Shown: piece by piece, positions 23,536 to 33,611 of the stretch
Layout of the letters: each line of letters begins with the position of its first letter
Numbering within the stretch: the stretch's first letter is position 1
Assembly: GCA_022709365.1 (NCBI GenBank)
Contig: JAKLIY010000030.1
Location: forward strand, 1 to 56,256
Length of the DNA stretch: 56,256 nt
Direction: 5' to 3'
From: Pseudomonadota bacterium
GTDB taxonomy: Bacteria > Pseudomonadota > Gammaproteobacteria > Competibacterales > Competibacteraceae
Position numbers and translations under genes: made by a program
Notes under the pieces: model-generated
What the model saw: the letters and a program-made list of their open reading frames with translations, nothing else
Database searches by the model: none
What the model was told of the DNA's origin: nothing

Positions 23536-25263
23536 ATGGCGACCAATCCTAATAACGTTCTTACCCAGCCGGGCGGTCAACTGAGCGGGTTGGCCAGACA
23601 ACTGGTGTTGAATCACCTGCTTGACGAAGCCGCCGCGATCAAGGCGATCGATCAATCGCGGCGGGAAAACCTGCCCTTTGTCACCTATCTGGTGGACAAC
23701 AAGCTCGTCCGCGATAAGGATATCGCCCGCCTGGCCTCGCGCAGTTTCAATTTGCCGCTGTTCGACATCGATGCTCTGGACATTGACAAGGCCATCGTGC
23801 AACTGGTCGGTGAGAAACTGCTCCGCCAGCATCACGCCCTGCCGCTGTACAAGCGGGGGCGGCGGTTGTTCGTCGGCGTCAGCGACCCCACCAACCAGCG
23901 GGTGCTGGAAGATATCAAGTTCCAGACCCGGCTCGATATTGAACCGGTCATCCTCAGCGAGACCCAGTGGGCCAAGGCCATCGAAGGCGCGATTGACAGC
24001 CAGTCGTCCGTCATGGTCGATCAGGACATCGGTGACCTGGATTTCAGCGCGGAGAGCGATACGAGCAAGGCCGAAACCACCCTGACGCAATCCGATGCCG
24101 ACGATGCGCCGGTGGTTCGGTTCATCAATCAAGTGATTTTGCAAGCGATCAACCGGGGCGCATCCGACATCCATTTTGAACCCTACGAGAAGATCTATCG
24201 GGTGCGCTTCCGCCAGGACGGCATGTTGGACGAAATCTACAAGCCGCCGGTGACCATGGCTCCCCGGCTGGCGGCCCGCCTCAAGATCATGGCACAGCTC
24301 GACATCGCCGAACGCCGGGTGCCGCAGGACGGCCGCCTCAAGCTCTATCTGACCAAGCAGCGCGCCATCGACTTTCGCGTCAATACCATGCCGACGTTGT
24401 GGGGCGAGAAGGTCGTGCTGCGTCTGCTCGATTCCAGCAGTGCGCAAATGGGCATCGATGCGCTCGGTTATGAGCCGAATCAGAAGGAGCTGTTCCTGAA
24501 GGCCATCCACCGACCGCAAGGCATGGTGCTGGTGACTGGCCCAACCGGCAGCGGCAAGACCGTGTCGCTGTACACCGCGCTCAACATTCTCAACACTCCG
24601 GAAGTCAATATTTCGACTGCCGAAGATCCAGTAGAAATCAACCTGCCAGGCATTAACCAGGTCAATGTCAACCCCAAGGTCGGCATGACCTTCGCTAATG
24701 CCCTGCGCGCCTTCCTGCGCCAGGACCCGGATATCGTCATGGTCGGCGAAATCCGCGATCTGGAAACTGCCGAAATCGCCATCAAGGCCGCCCAGACCGG
24801 CCACATGGTGCTGTCCACCCTGCATACCAACAGCGCGCCCCAGGCCCTCAACCGGCTGATGAATATGGGGGTCGCGTCCTATAACATCGCGTCCAGCGTC
24901 ACCTTGATCATCGCGCAACGCCTTGGGCGGCGGTTGTGCCCACAATGCAAGGAACAGGCGCATATTCCGGCGGAGGAACTGATTAATCAGGGTTTCCGCG
25001 AGGACGAACTCAAGGAACTGACGATCTACAAGGCGGTGGGTTGCGATCAATGCACTCGGGGTTACAAGGGCCGGGTCGGCATCTATGAAGTCATGCCGCT
25101 ATCCGATGAAATGGGCCGGATCATCATGGAAGGGGGTAATTCGATCCAGATCGCCGACCAGGCGCGCCGCGACGGCATCAACGATCTGCGCCAGTCCGGC
25201 TTGAACAAGGTCCGCACGGGCATGACCAGTCTCGAAGAAATCAACCGGGTAACAACGGAATAA
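23536..25263 (+). CDS. pilB: Type IV pilus extension ATPase PilB
   Basis: This 575-residue GspE-family ATPase powers pilin polymerisation at the inner membrane. The N-terminal GspII_E domain (about 20-160) is followed by the ATPase core with Walker A GPTGSGKT, an Asp box and Walker B DPDIVMVGEIRD, and a His box (LSTLHTNSAPQALNRL). A zinc tetracysteine is seen as CPQC and CDQC in the C-terminal part. pilC begins 6 bases after its stop and pilD follows, the standard assembly operon. No pilin gene is in the window. Confidence 0.96.
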   Translation: MATNPNNVLTQPGGQLSGLARQLVLNHLLDEAAAIKAIDQSRRENLPFVTYLVDNKLVRDKDIARLASRSFNLPLFDIDALDIDKAIVQLVGEKLLRQHHALPLYKRGRRLFVGVSDPTNQRVLEDIKFQTRLDIEPVILSETQWAKAIEGAIDSQSSVMVDQDIGDLDFSAESDTSKAETTLTQSDADDAPVVRFINQVILQAINRGASDIHFEPYEKIYRVRFRQDGMLDEIYKPPVTMAPRLAARLKIMAQLDIAERRVPQDGRLKLYLTKQRAIDFRVNTMPTLWGEKVVLRLLDSSSAQMGIDALGYEPNQKELFLKAIHRPQGMVLVTGPTGSGKTVSLYTALNILNTPEVNISTAEDPVEINLPGINQVNVNPKVGMTFANALRAFLRQDPDIVMVGEIRDLETAEIAIKAAQTGHMVLSTLHTNSAPQALNRLMNMGVASYNIASSVTLIIAQRLGRRLCPQCKEQAHIPAEELINQGFREDELKELTIYKAVGCDQCTRGYKGRVGIYEVMPLSDEMGRIIMEGGNSIQIADQARRDGINDLRQSGLNKVRTGMTSLEEINRVTTE

Positions 25264-25268
25264 CTGCC

Positions 25269-26510
25269 GTGGCTAAACAACCGAAGCTGGCAAAAGCCAA
25301 GAAGAAGGAAGAAGAGCCGACTTTTAAATGGGAAGGCACCGATAAACGGGGAGTCCGGGTCAAGGGTGAATTGCGGGGCCATAGCCCGAACCTGGTCAAG
25401 GCCGAGCTGCGCCGACAAGGCATCATCCCGCTCAGTGTCAAGAAAAAGGGCAAGCCGCTGTTTACCTTTGGCGATAGTATTGTGCCAAAGGATATCATGC
25501 TGTTTACCCGCCAGTTGTGCACCATGCTGTCATCCGGCATTGCCGTCGTGCAGGCGCTGGACATGGTCGGACACAGCAACCGCAAACCCAAGGTCAAGGA
25601 ATTGATCCTGAGTATCAAGGCCGAGGTGGAAAGCGGCACCGCCCTGTCGAAAGCCTTCGCCAAACATCACCTGTATTTTAACGATCTCTATTGCAGTCTG
25701 GTGCATGCCGGCGAGGAAGCTGGCGTTCTTGAGGTGTTGCTGGACAAGATCGCGACCTATCTGGAAAAATCCGAGGCGTTGAAAGCCAAGATCAAGAAGG
25801 CGTTGACCTATCCGGCCATCGTGTTGGTGTTCGCTTTTGTCGTCACGGCGATTCTGCTGCTTTTCGTCATCCCCACCTTCGAAGATCTGTTCAAGGGTTT
25901 CGGCGCGGAACTGCCGGCGCTAACGAAATTCGTCATCGAGTTGTCCGGATTTTTCCAGAAATACTGGTACTTCATCATTGGCGGGCCAGTGGTCGCCATT
26001 GTCGGATTTCTGGAAGCGCGCAAACGCTCACGAACTTTTTATCAATGGCTGGATCGCATGATCCTGCAAGTGCCGCTGATCGGCGATCTGGTCGCTACCT
26101 CAGCCAACGCCCGCTTCGCCCGCACCCTGTCGACCCTGTTCAGCGGCGGTGTGCCGCTCGTGGATGCCCTGCAGAGCGTGGCCGGCGCCACCGGTAACTA
26201 TGTCTATGAAAAAGCCGTGCTGGAAATGCGTGAATCCGTCTCTATCGGCCAGCAGCTCAATTTCGCCATGCGCCAGAGCAGCCTGTTCCCCGATATGGTG
26301 ATCCAGATGGTGGCTATCGGTGAGGAAGCCGGTTCACTGGGCGACATGCTGGCCAAGGTGGCGGATTTCTATGAGGCGGAAGTTGATCAAAAGGTGGATG
26401 CGCTGACCACCATGATTGAACCCATGCTGATGGCGTTTCTGGCGATTGTGGTAGGTACGCTCGTGGTTGCGATGTATCTACCGATCTTCAAGTTGGGAGC
26501 AGCCATCTGA
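25269..26510 (+). CDS. pilC: Type IV pilus inner-membrane platform protein PilC
   Basis: This 413-residue protein has two GspF domains (about 75-200 and 280-400), each followed by membrane helices (for example AIVLVFAFVVTAILLLFVIP). The signatures ELRRQGIIPLSV and RQLCTMLSSGIAVVQALDMV near the N-terminus and VQMVAIGEEAGSLGDML-like segments at the C-terminus are typical. It couples PilB to pilus assembly. It lies between pilB and pilD on the same strand, spaced for cotranscription. Confidence 0.95.
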   Translation: MAKQPKLAKAKKKEEEPTFKWEGTDKRGVRVKGELRGHSPNLVKAELRRQGIIPLSVKKKGKPLFTFGDSIVPKDIMLFTRQLCTMLSSGIAVVQALDMVGHSNRKPKVKELILSIKAEVESGTALSKAFAKHHLYFNDLYCSLVHAGEEAGVLEVLLDKIATYLEKSEALKAKIKKALTYPAIVLVFAFVVTAILLLFVIPTFEDLFKGFGAELPALTKFVIELSGFFQKYWYFIIGGPVVAIVGFLEARKRSRTFYQWLDRMILQVPLIGDLVATSANARFARTLSTLFSGGVPLVDALQSVAGATGNYVYEKAVLEMRESVSIGQQLNFAMRQSSLFPDMVIQMVAIGEEAGSLGDMLAKVADFYEAEVDQKVDALTTMIEPMLMAFLAIVVGTLVVAMYLPIFKLGAAI

Positions 26511-26523
26511 CGGTGGCCTGCCA

Positions 26524-27396
26524 ATGGATCTGATAGAACTGCTGGCCAGTTCCCCGGCGCTGTTTGTGATCCTGGCTGCGCTGCTGGGTTTGATCGTCGG
26601 CAGCTTTTTGAACGTCGTCATTCATCGCTTGCCCTTGATGATGGAGCGGGAATGGCGGACGCAGTGTGCGGAACTGCTGGGGCAACCGGCGCCGGACGGC
26701 GATCAATCCACGCTGAACCTGTGGCGGCCACGCTCGCGCTGTCCCCACTGCAAGCATTTGATCGGCGCGGTGGAGAATATTCCGCTGCTCAGTTATGCGT
26801 TGCAGCGTGGCCGCTGCGCGCATTGCCAGGCGGCGATCAGCGTCCAGTATCCGCTGGTGGAAGCAGCCAGCGGGTTGCTGGCCGGCATAGTCGCCTGGAA
26901 ACTCGGCTTCGGCTGGCCGGCGGCGGCGGCGTTGATCTTTACCTGGGTCTTGCTGGCCGCCAGCGTGATCGACTTTCGCCATCAATTATTGCCTGACAAT
27001 TTGACCCTGCCCTTGCTTTGGCTGGGACTGGGGGCTGCGCTGTTCGGCCTGTTCGCCGATCTGCCCAGCGCGGTGATCGGCGCCATGGCCGGTTATCTGG
27101 CGCTTTGGCTGGTTTATCAGGCGTTCCGGTTGTTGACCGGCAAGGAAGGCATGGGCTTTGGCGACTTTAAGCTACTGGCGGCGCTGGGCGCCTGGACCGG
27201 CTGGCAGTATCTGATCACTATCGTCATTCTGTCCTCGCTGGTCGGCGCAGTGTTCGGGCTGGCGCTGATCCTGTTTCGCCAGCGGGATCGCCAGATTCCC
27301 ATGCCCTTCGGCCCGTTTCTGGCTGCCGCTGGCTGGATCGCCCTGCTGTGGGGCGAATCGATCAATCAAACCTATCTGCGCTGGCTGGGCGGATGA
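26524..27396 (+). CDS. pilD: Prepilin peptidase / N-methyltransferase PilD
   Basis: This 290-residue membrane protein cleaves and N-methylates type IV prepilins. The N-terminal part has GSFLNVVIHRLP and two zinc CXXC pairs (CPHC, CAHC). The C-terminal peptidase has the two catalytic aspartates in ASVIDFRHQLLPD and GMGFGDFKLL. An upstream ATG at 26467 overlaps pilC; the ATG at 26524, 14 bases after the pilC stop, gives the standard N-terminus. The stop overlaps the coaE start as ATGA. Confidence 0.95.
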   Translation: MDLIELLASSPALFVILAALLGLIVGSFLNVVIHRLPLMMEREWRTQCAELLGQPAPDGDQSTLNLWRPRSRCPHCKHLIGAVENIPLLSYALQRGRCAHCQAAISVQYPLVEAASGLLAGIVAWKLGFGWPAAAALIFTWVLLAASVIDFRHQLLPDNLTLPLLWLGLGAALFGLFADLPSAVIGAMAGYLALWLVYQAFRLLTGKEGMGFGDFKLLAALGAWTGWQYLITIVILSSLVGAVFGLALILFRQRDRQIPMPFGPFLAAAGWIALLWGESINQTYLRWLGG

Positions 27397-28004
27397 CCAT
27401 GCTGGTCGTCGGATTGACCGGTGGCATCGGCAGCGGCAAGACTGCCGTCAGCGACTGCTTTGCCCGTCATGGCGTTCCAGTCATCGATACTGATTTAATC
27501 GCCCGGGAACTGGTTGAACCGGGACAACCGGCGTTAGCGGACATTGCTGCTGAATTCGGGTCAAACTGTTTGGATCCTGCGGGCCGTCTTAAACGTGCGG
27601 CCCTGCGTGAACGGGTGTTTGTCGATGCCGCCGGTCGCCGACGGCTGGAAGCGATCCTGCACCCCCGGATTCGCGCTGCAGTGCGGGAGCGCATCGCCGC
27701 TCTGACCGCGCCGTATGGCTTGCTGGTGATCCCGCTGCTGGCGGAAACCGGCATGACCGATCTGGTCGACCGGGTGCTGGTGGTGGATGTGGCCGAAGCA
27801 GAACAAATTCGCCGGGTGATGGCGCGCGACCGGATCGACGAAACCCAGGCCCGGCGGATTCTGGCCACCCAAGCCAGTCGCAGCCAGCGGTTAGCGCTGG
27901 CGGATGAGGTTGTGGAAAACGCCGGGGACTTTGCCGACCTGGAACGACGGATTGCCGACTTGCACCCCTATTATTTGCGGCTGGCGGCTGAACGATTTTT
28001 CTGA
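27393..28004 (+). CDS. coaE: Dephospho-CoA kinase
   Basis: This 203-residue P-loop kinase phosphorylates dephospho-CoA in the last step of CoA synthesis. Walker A is GGIGSGKTAVSD near the N-terminus; DTDLIAREL and ARDRIDETQARRIL are family signatures. The ATG at 27393 overlaps the pilD stop (ATGA); a second ATG follows two codons later. The coaE-after-pilD order is common in gammaproteobacteria. A MITE-like element follows, separating it from zapD. Confidence 0.95.
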   Translation: MTMLVVGLTGGIGSGKTAVSDCFARHGVPVIDTDLIARELVEPGQPALADIAAEFGSNCLDPAGRLKRAALRERVFVDAAGRRRLEAILHPRIRAAVRERIAALTAPYGLLVIPLLAETGMTDLVDRVLVVDVAEAEQIRRVMARDRIDETQARRILATQASRSQRLALADEVVENAGDFADLERRIADLHPYYLRLAAERFF

Positions 28005-28021
28005 TTGCCGTTCTTCACTAT

Positions 28022-28268
28022 CAATAGTTCGGACAGTTTTGATTTTTCAAAAACCTAAGCTGATCATGTATAAGAGCGCATCTTGGGCTGGATAAGATTG
28101 CGAAACTGCTTGAAAAGCCACAGGTTCGGGGTTAAATACCAATAAAATATTTATAAATCAGTATGTTATGTATTTTATCAAACTCGGGGAAATCCCCAAG
28201 TTGGATTTAATAGGGGCTACGGAGGCCAAGCCCTTGATGTGTGGCCCCCAAAACTGTCCGAACCATTG
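28022..28268. mobile_element. MITE-like element with 20-bp inverted repeats and target duplication
   Basis: The ends are CAATA plus GTTCGGACAGTTTTG (28022-28041) and CAAAACTGTCCGAAC plus CATTG (28249-28268), complementary at 19 of 20 positions. The element is directly bracketed by CACTAT (28016-28021 and 28269-28274), a 6-bp target-site duplication. The 207-bp interior is AT-rich and codes for nothing recognisable. It lacks a transposase, so it is a non-autonomous element or a deletion derivative of an IS. It sits between coaE and zapD, 26 bases before the zapD start. Confidence 0.85.
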
Positions 28269-28294
28269 CACTATATTCATCATGAGGTTTTGCT

Positions 28295-29065
28295 GTGTCC
28301 CAGGCTATCTGCTACGAGCAGCCACTCAACGAGCGCGTGCGTGCGCTGTTGCGGTTGGAATTTCTGTTCCAACAGGTCGATCACGCCATAGCCGGCCACT
28401 CGACCTGGGATAGCCGCGCCGCGTTGCAGGGCCTGTTCGATATCCTTGCCGTCACCGGACGCAATGAATTCAAGAAAGAACTGCTCAAGGAACTGGAACG
28501 GCATACCGCTACGCTGGGTCGTTTGCGGCAAAGTCCTGGCGTTGATGCGCTGGCGCTGTTGGACGTATTGGCAGAAATCGGCGAGGTCATCCACCAGATT
28601 CACCGGACGAATACCCTGGCCCTGGATATCGTGCGGCAGAATGAGTTTCTCGGTGTAACCCAGAAGCGTTTTCAGGTTCCGGGCGGTGCCTGTCAGTTTG
28701 ATCTGCCGGCGCTGCATTACTGGTTGCAACAGGAGCTGGAAGTTCGCAACCGGTACGTACAAGAATGGCTGGCACCGTTCGCACCGATGCGGGAAGCGGT
28801 TTTCCTGGTGTTGCGGTTGATCCGCGACAGCGCCATGCTCCAGCCGGAAATAGCGGTTAATGGCTTCTTCCAGCGCGCCCTGGATGCGAACGCACCCAAT
28901 CAATTGATTCGGGTTTGTCTGCCGTTTGACGAAACCCGATTCCCCGAAATCAGCGGTGGTCGGCATCGCTTTACCATCCGCTTTCTGGAGCAACCCGATC
29001 CTAATCGCCGGGCCGTCGCCAGTTTGTCCGATGTCACTTTTGAACTGGCCTGCTGCGTTATCTAA
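28295..29065 (+). CDS. zapD: Cell division protein ZapD
   Basis: This 256-residue protein crosslinks FtsZ filaments at the division ring. The N-terminus reads CYEQPLNERVRALLRLEFLF, the family signature, and VCLPFDETRFPEISGGRHRFTIRF near the C-terminus is also typical. It starts at GTG with GAGG eight bases upstream. It normally follows coaE directly, and here the MITE-like element intervenes and may have changed its promoter. YacG, the usual next gene, is absent: the 3' end overlaps the convergent mutT gene by 8 bases. Confidence 0.93.
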   Translation: MSQAICYEQPLNERVRALLRLEFLFQQVDHAIAGHSTWDSRAALQGLFDILAVTGRNEFKKELLKELERHTATLGRLRQSPGVDALALLDVLAEIGEVIHQIHRTNTLALDIVRQNEFLGVTQKRFQVPGGACQFDLPALHYWLQQELEVRNRYVQEWLAPFAPMREAVFLVLRLIRDSAMLQPEIAVNGFFQRALDANAPNQLIRVCLPFDETRFPEISGGRHRFTIRFLEQPDPNRRAVASLSDVTFELACCVI

Positions 29066-29471
29066 ACTCCTCAGCAGGGGAGGAAAGCCGGTAAAAGGCC
29101 GCGATAATGGGCTGATCCGCTTCGGGAAAAGCGAATCCTGCCAACTCAGCCGGTAATGCCCAGGCTAGCGGTTGTCCTTCCCGGCCCTGTGGTTCGCCTT
29201 GCCAAACGGTCACCCGCCACACGTCCAGCCACACCACCTTGTCGGGATAGGCGTGATGCACTTGCAACCAAGGTTCAGCGACCTGCACTGTAATGCCTAA
29301 CTCTTCGTGCAACTCACGGTTCAGCGCCGCTGCAACGGGTTCACCCTCTTCCACCTTGCCGCCAGGAAATTCCCAGAGTCCGCCTTGATGAACGTGATCC
29401 GGTCGGCGGGTGATCAGCGCTTTCCCCGCCGGGTTGATCAGGATGCCGACAGCAACGTGAACAGGACTCAC
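29058..29471 (-). CDS. mutT: 8-oxo-dGTP diphosphatase (Nudix), MutT-like
   Basis: This 137-residue Nudix hydrolase has the box [24 protein letters not shown] at about residues 38-61. [20 protein letters not shown] and [17 protein letters not shown] match MutT proteins, which destroy oxidised guanine nucleotides. It overlaps argJ upstream by 4 bases and zapD convergently by 8. The secA-(argJ)-mutT neighbourhood is a conserved one, supporting the name. Confidence 0.9.
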   Translation of the reverse strand: MSPVHVAVGILINPAGKALITRRPDHVHQGGLWEFPGGKVEEGEPVAAALNRELHEELGITVQVAEPWLQVHHAYPDKVVWLDVWRVTVWQGEPQGREGQPLAWALPAELAGFAFPEADQPIIAAFYRLSSPAEEFR

Positions 29472-30658
29472 GTCCGATACTCAGCGTTGATGCGCACGTA
29501 GTCGAAAGAGAAATCGGTGGTCCAAATCCGTGCGGTGGCTGCGCCCCGGCCCAGTTCCACCCGGATGGTAATATCGGGACGGGCCATCACTTGTTGACCT
29601 TGGGCCTCCGTGTAATCCGGAGCGCGGCCACCGGTGCAGACGATACAGATTTCATCCAGATGAATGCTCACCCGTTCCAGATCGAGATCGGTCAGCCCCG
29701 CCCGACCTACCGCTGCCAGAATTCGTCCCCAGTTAGGATCGGCAGCGAAGAAAGCGGTTTTGACCAACGGCGAATGGGCGATGGTGTAAGCGACTTGTCG
29801 GCATTCGGCGCTATCCCGCCCACCTTCAACCTGGACAGTGATGAATTTGGTTGCGCCCTCGCCATCGCGGATGATCGCTTGCGCCAGTTCGATGCAGACG
29901 GCACGCACCGCCGCGCTGAAGCAGGCATAGTCTTCACCTTGCGTCGGGACCGTCGCTCCGGATTGACCAGTCGCCAGCAGCACGAGGGCGTCGTTGGTCG
30001 ACGTGTCGCCGTCCACGGTGATGGCGTTGAAGGAGTCGGCGACCGCTGCGTTGAGAATGTGCTGCAAGAGCGCTTGATCCACCGCGGCGTCCGTGGCGAC
30101 AAACGCCAGCATCGTAGCCATGTTCGGGCAAATCATCCCGGCGCCCTTGGCGATGCCGGTTACAGTGACCTCCCGACCGTTCAGCATCAATCGCTGCGAT
30201 GCCCACTTGGGCCAGGTGTCGGTGGTCATAATGCCATGAGCGGCTTCCGTCCAGCCTTCCGCCTGTAATGACGCCAGCGCGGCAGGTAGACCGGCCACTA
30301 ATCGTTCCACCGGCAACGGTTCGCCGATGACGCCAGTAGAGAATGGCAACACTTCTTCAGACCGGCAGCCGGTCTGCTTGGCCAGCGCCCGGCAGGTTGC
30401 TTCGGCGTCGGTCAGTCCCTGAACGCCGGTTCCCGCATTGGCGTTACCAGTATTGATCACCAGATAGCGAGGCGCAGTTACTGCTAGGTGCGCCCGCGCC
30501 ACGATAACCGGTGCAGCGCAAAAGGCGTTTTGGGTGAAAACAGCCGCCGCCTGGGTTCCCGCTGCGACTTCAATGACCACCAGATCACGCCGGTCGGGAT
30601 ACTTGATGCCGGCGCGGGCGACGCCGAGTCGAACGCCGGCAACAATGAAGGGTTCCAT
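29468..30658 (-). CDS. argJ: Glutamate N-acetyltransferase / acetylglutamate synthase ArgJ
   Basis: This 396-residue enzyme transfers acetyl from N-acetylornithine to glutamate, closing the cyclic arginine pathway. The autocleavage site is Ala-Thr in [10 protein letters not shown], where the Thr becomes the nucleophile of the beta chain. [20 protein letters not shown] and [15 protein letters not shown] are other signatures. The stop overlaps the mutT start by 4 bases. A REP-like hairpin lies between it and secA. Confidence 0.95.
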   Translation of the reverse strand: MEPFIVAGVRLGVARAGIKYPDRRDLVVIEVAAGTQAAAVFTQNAFCAAPVIVARAHLAVTAPRYLVINTGNANAGTGVQGLTDAEATCRALAKQTGCRSEEVLPFSTGVIGEPLPVERLVAGLPAALASLQAEGWTEAAHGIMTTDTWPKWASQRLMLNGREVTVTGIAKGAGMICPNMATMLAFVATDAAVDQALLQHILNAAVADSFNAITVDGDTSTNDALVLLATGQSGATVPTQGEDYACFSAAVRAVCIELAQAIIRDGEGATKFITVQVEGGRDSAECRQVAYTIAHSPLVKTAFFAADPNWGRILAAVGRAGLTDLDLERVSIHLDEICIVCTGGRAPDYTEAQGQQVMARPDITIRVELGRGAATARIWTTDFSFDYVRINAEYRT

Positions 30659-30674
30659 AACAGTGTCCTCAAAG

Positions 30675-30714
30675 CGCCCCTCACCCTTTGCGGGAGAGGG
30701 GTTGGGGGAGAGGT
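30675..30714. repeat. REP-like CCCTCTCCC palindromic repeat
   Basis: GCCCCTCACCCTTTGCGGGAGAGGGG forms an imperfect hairpin, followed by TTGGGGGAGAGG. It lies between secA (ending at 30719) and argJ and may act as a terminator or mRNA-end stabiliser. It belongs to the same class as the repeat inside the FecR-barrel gene. Confidence 0.65.
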
Positions 30715-30718
30715 AGAG

Positions 30719-33439
30719 TTAATCCAACTGACCGTGGCAGTGCTTGTATTTTTTGCCGGAACCACAAGGACAGGGTTCGTTGCGTCCAACTTTGCGTCCA
30801 TCCCGGACAAAGGGGGTATGAGTCTCCTCCGTCTGCCGGCGAATTTCGATGCCCGATCCATCGTCTTCGTTCTCGTTTTCCACCAACGCTGAAGCCGCCT
30901 CGGCATGTTCAAAATGCAGGGCAGCGGGACGGCGCGGCGCGGGAATCGGTTCCGGTTCGGTCTGGAATTGCGCCCGCACCAGGAAGCTGATGGCTTCGTG
31001 ATGGATGCGCTGCACCAGCGCTTCGAACATCTCGAACGCTTCGCGTTTGTACTCTTGCTTGGGATTTTTCTGGGCGTAGCCGCGCAAGTGAATTCCCTGG
31101 CGCAGATAATCCATTGCGGCTAGATGTTCCCGCCAATGGCTGTCCAGCACTTGCAGCAGCACCGACTTCTCAAACTGTCGCATCCACGGCCCACCCACCA
31201 GTGCTTCTTTCGCCGCATACGCTTGTTCCAGTTCGGCGTGAATCCGTTCTCGCAACGGTTCCTCGTGCAAGCTGGAATCCGCGTCCAGCCAGGCGCGAAT
31301 CGGCAGTGGCAGGCCAAACTCCTTGACCAGCGCTTCCTCCAGTCCAGGCACGTTCCACTGCTCTTCCAGGCTGTGCGGCGGGATGTAGGGATCGATGGTT
31401 TTCTTGAGGATATCGACGCGCATCTCCTTGAGCGTCTCTGAGACATCTTCGGCTTCCATCAACTCGTTGCGCCAGGCGTACATCACCTTGCGCTGGTCGT
31501 TGGCGACGTCGTCGAATTCCAGCAGATTCTTACGGATATCGAAGTTATGGGCTTCAACCTTGCGCTGGGCGTTCTCAATCGCCTTGGTCACCCAGGGATG
31601 CTCAATCGCTTCATTTTGCTGCATCCCCAATTTCTGCATCAGCCCTGACACCCGGTCAGAAGCGAAAATGCGCAGGAGATTGTCTTCCAGAGACAGGTAG
31701 AAACGACTGGAGCCGGGATCGCCCTGGCGACCGGAGCGGCCACGCAACTGATTATCGATGCGTCGCGATTCATGGCGTTCGGTGCCGATGACATGCAGGC
31801 CGCCGGCGGCCACTACTTGTTCATGGCGTTGTTGCCAACTTTTTCGCACGGCGTCATGAGCCGCGGCATCAGCGCCCAACCCCAATGCTTTCAGCTCGGC
31901 TTGCAGGTTGCCACCCAGCACGATGTCCGTGCCTCGTCCAGCCATGTTGGTCGCGATAGTGACGCCGCCCGGCTGTCCGGCCTGCACGATAATTTCCGCT
32001 TCCCGCTCGTGTTGCTTAGCGTTGAGCACGGCGTGGGGAATTTTTTCCTTGTCCAGCATCGTGGAGAGCAGTTCCGACACTTCGATGGAAGTGGTGCCGA
32101 CCAGCGTCGGCTGGCCGCGCTGTTGACAGTCGCGGATGTCCTCCAGTACTGCGTTGTACTTCTCTGACTGGGTCAGGAACACCAGATCGCCATGATCTTT
32201 GCGAACCATCGGCATGTGGGTGGGTACGACGATCACTTCCAGACCGTAGATTTGCTGGAACTCGAAAGCTTCGGTATCGGCGGTGCCGGTCATGCCCGCC
32301 AGCTTGCCGTACAGGCGGAAGTAGTTCTGGAAGGTAATCGACGCCAGGGTCTGATTCTCAGCCTGGATCGGCACGTTTTCCTTAGCCTCGATAGCCTGGT
32401 GCAGGCCGTCCGACCAGCGTCGGCCCGGCATGGTGCGGCCGGTGAATTCATCGACGATGATCACCTCGTCATTGCGCACGATGTATTCCACATCGCGGTG
32501 AAACAGAGCATGGGCGCGCAGGCAGGCGTTCAGATGGTGGAAGACGCCGAGGTGGGCGGCGTCGTACAGGCTGTCGCCGTCACGTAACAATCCTGCCGCC
32601 AGCAACAGATCCTCAACCTTCTGGTGGCCATCCTCGGTCAGATAGACCTGCTTGACCTTCTCGTCCACTGAGTAGTCGCCCGGTCCTTCCTCTTCCTTCT
32701 GTCGAGTAAGCGCCGGGATGATCCCATCAATCCGGCGATACATTTCAGAGCTTTCTTCCGCTGGGCCAGAGATAATCAGCGGGGTGCGGGCCTCGTCGAT
32801 CAGGATCGAGTCCACCTCGTCGACCAAGGCGTAGTGCAATTCCCGCTGCACCTTCTGCTCCAGGCCAAAAGCCATGTTGTCGCGCAGGTAGTCAAAACCG
32901 TATTCGTTATTGGTGCCGTAGGTAATATCGGAACCATAGGCAGCGCGCTTTTCATCGGGACTCATGCCGGCGATGACCACCCCAACCGTCATGCCTAGGA
33001 AGCGGTAAATTTGCCCCATCCAGTCGGCGTCGCGGCGGGCCAGATAATCGTTGACCGTCACCACATGGACGCCTTTACCGGCTAGAGCATTCAGATAGAC
33101 CGGCAGGGTGGCGACCAAGGTTTTGCCTTCGCCGGTGCGCATTTCAGCGATTTTGCCCTCATTGAGCACCATGCCGCCGATCAACTGCACGTCGAAATGG
33201 CGCATTTCCAAGGTGCGTTGGCTGGCTTCGCGCACGACGGCAAAGGCTTCCGGCAACAGGGCGTCGAGCGTTTCACCTTTGTTCAGGCGGGTTTTGAATT
33301 CTTCAGTCTTGGCGCGTAAGTCGGCGTCGCTCAAGGCCACAATGCCAGGTTCCAGGGCGTTGATGCGGTCTAGGACCTTGCGCATCTTGCGGATCACGCG
33401 GTCATTGCGGCTGCCAAACAGGGTTTTGAGAATATTCAT
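30719..33439 (-). CDS. secA: Preprotein translocase ATPase SecA
   Basis: This 906-residue motor of Sec export begins [19 protein letters not shown]. Walker A is [14 protein letters not shown] and the DEAD-type box [34 protein letters not shown] marks the second nucleotide-binding fold. The C-terminus ends with the zinc motif [12 protein letters not shown], which binds SecB. Start is the ATG at 33439; a TTG one codon upstream is not needed. It follows lpxC with a strong hairpin in the gap, and no secM-like arrest gene is seen there. Confidence 0.97.
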   Translation of the reverse strand: MNILKTLFGSRNDRVIRKMRKVLDRINALEPGIVALSDADLRAKTEEFKTRLNKGETLDALLPEAFAVVREASQRTLEMRHFDVQLIGGMVLNEGKIAEMRTGEGKTLVATLPVYLNALAGKGVHVVTVNDYLARRDADWMGQIYRFLGMTVGVVIAGMSPDEKRAAYGSDITYGTNNEYGFDYLRDNMAFGLEQKVQRELHYALVDEVDSILIDEARTPLIISGPAEESSEMYRRIDGIIPALTRQKEEEGPGDYSVDEKVKQVYLTEDGHQKVEDLLLAAGLLRDGDSLYDAAHLGVFHHLNACLRAHALFHRDVEYIVRNDEVIIVDEFTGRTMPGRRWSDGLHQAIEAKENVPIQAENQTLASITFQNYFRLYGKLAGMTGTADTEAFEFQQIYGLEVIVVPTHMPMVRKDHGDLVFLTQSEKYNAVLEDIRDCQQRGQPTLVGTTSIEVSELLSTMLDKEKIPHAVLNAKQHEREAEIIVQAGQPGGVTIATNMAGRGTDIVLGGNLQAELKALGLGADAAAHDAVRKSWQQRHEQVVAAGGLHVIGTERHESRRIDNQLRGRSGRQGDPGSSRFYLSLEDNLLRIFASDRVSGLMQKLGMQQNEAIEHPWVTKAIENAQRKVEAHNFDIRKNLLEFDDVANDQRKVMYAWRNELMEAEDVSETLKEMRVDILKKTIDPYIPPHSLEEQWNVPGLEEALVKEFGLPLPIRAWLDADSSLHEEPLRERIHAELEQAYAAKEALVGGPWMRQFEKSVLLQVLDSHWREHLAAMDYLRQGIHLRGYAQKNPKQEYKREAFEMFEALVQRIHHEAISFLVRAQFQTEPEPIPAPRRPAALHFEHAEAASALVENENEDDGSGIEIRRQTEETHTPFVRDGRKVGRNEPCPCGSGKKYKHCHGQLD

Positions 33440-33540
33440 CAATCAGGGGCCTTTCGCGTCGTCGCTCAGCTCAAATAGCGGACAATAATACCCCAGCAGC
33501 GGTTTTTTTGCCCGAATGACCGACGAAAGCGCCATAACTC

Positions 33541-33572
33541 AACGGCTTTCCGGGGAGGGCCGGAAAGCCGTT
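33541..33572 (-). terminator. Perfect 13-bp hairpin between lpxC and secA
   Basis: AACGGCTTTCCGG (33541-33553) and CCGGAAAGCCGTT (33560-33572) are perfectly complementary around a 6-nt GGAGGG loop. There is no T-run, so it may attenuate, process or stabilise the lpxC-secA transcript rather than fully terminate it. Confidence 0.5.
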
Positions 33573-33611
33573 AAGGGATAACGCGGGTAGAGAAAAATCA
33601 GGGAGGGCCGT

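Noticed and set aside
23518..25050. 510-codon minus-strand ORF opposite pilB
   Set aside because: It overlaps the whole of pilB, has no recognisable domain, and its composition mirrors pilB codons.
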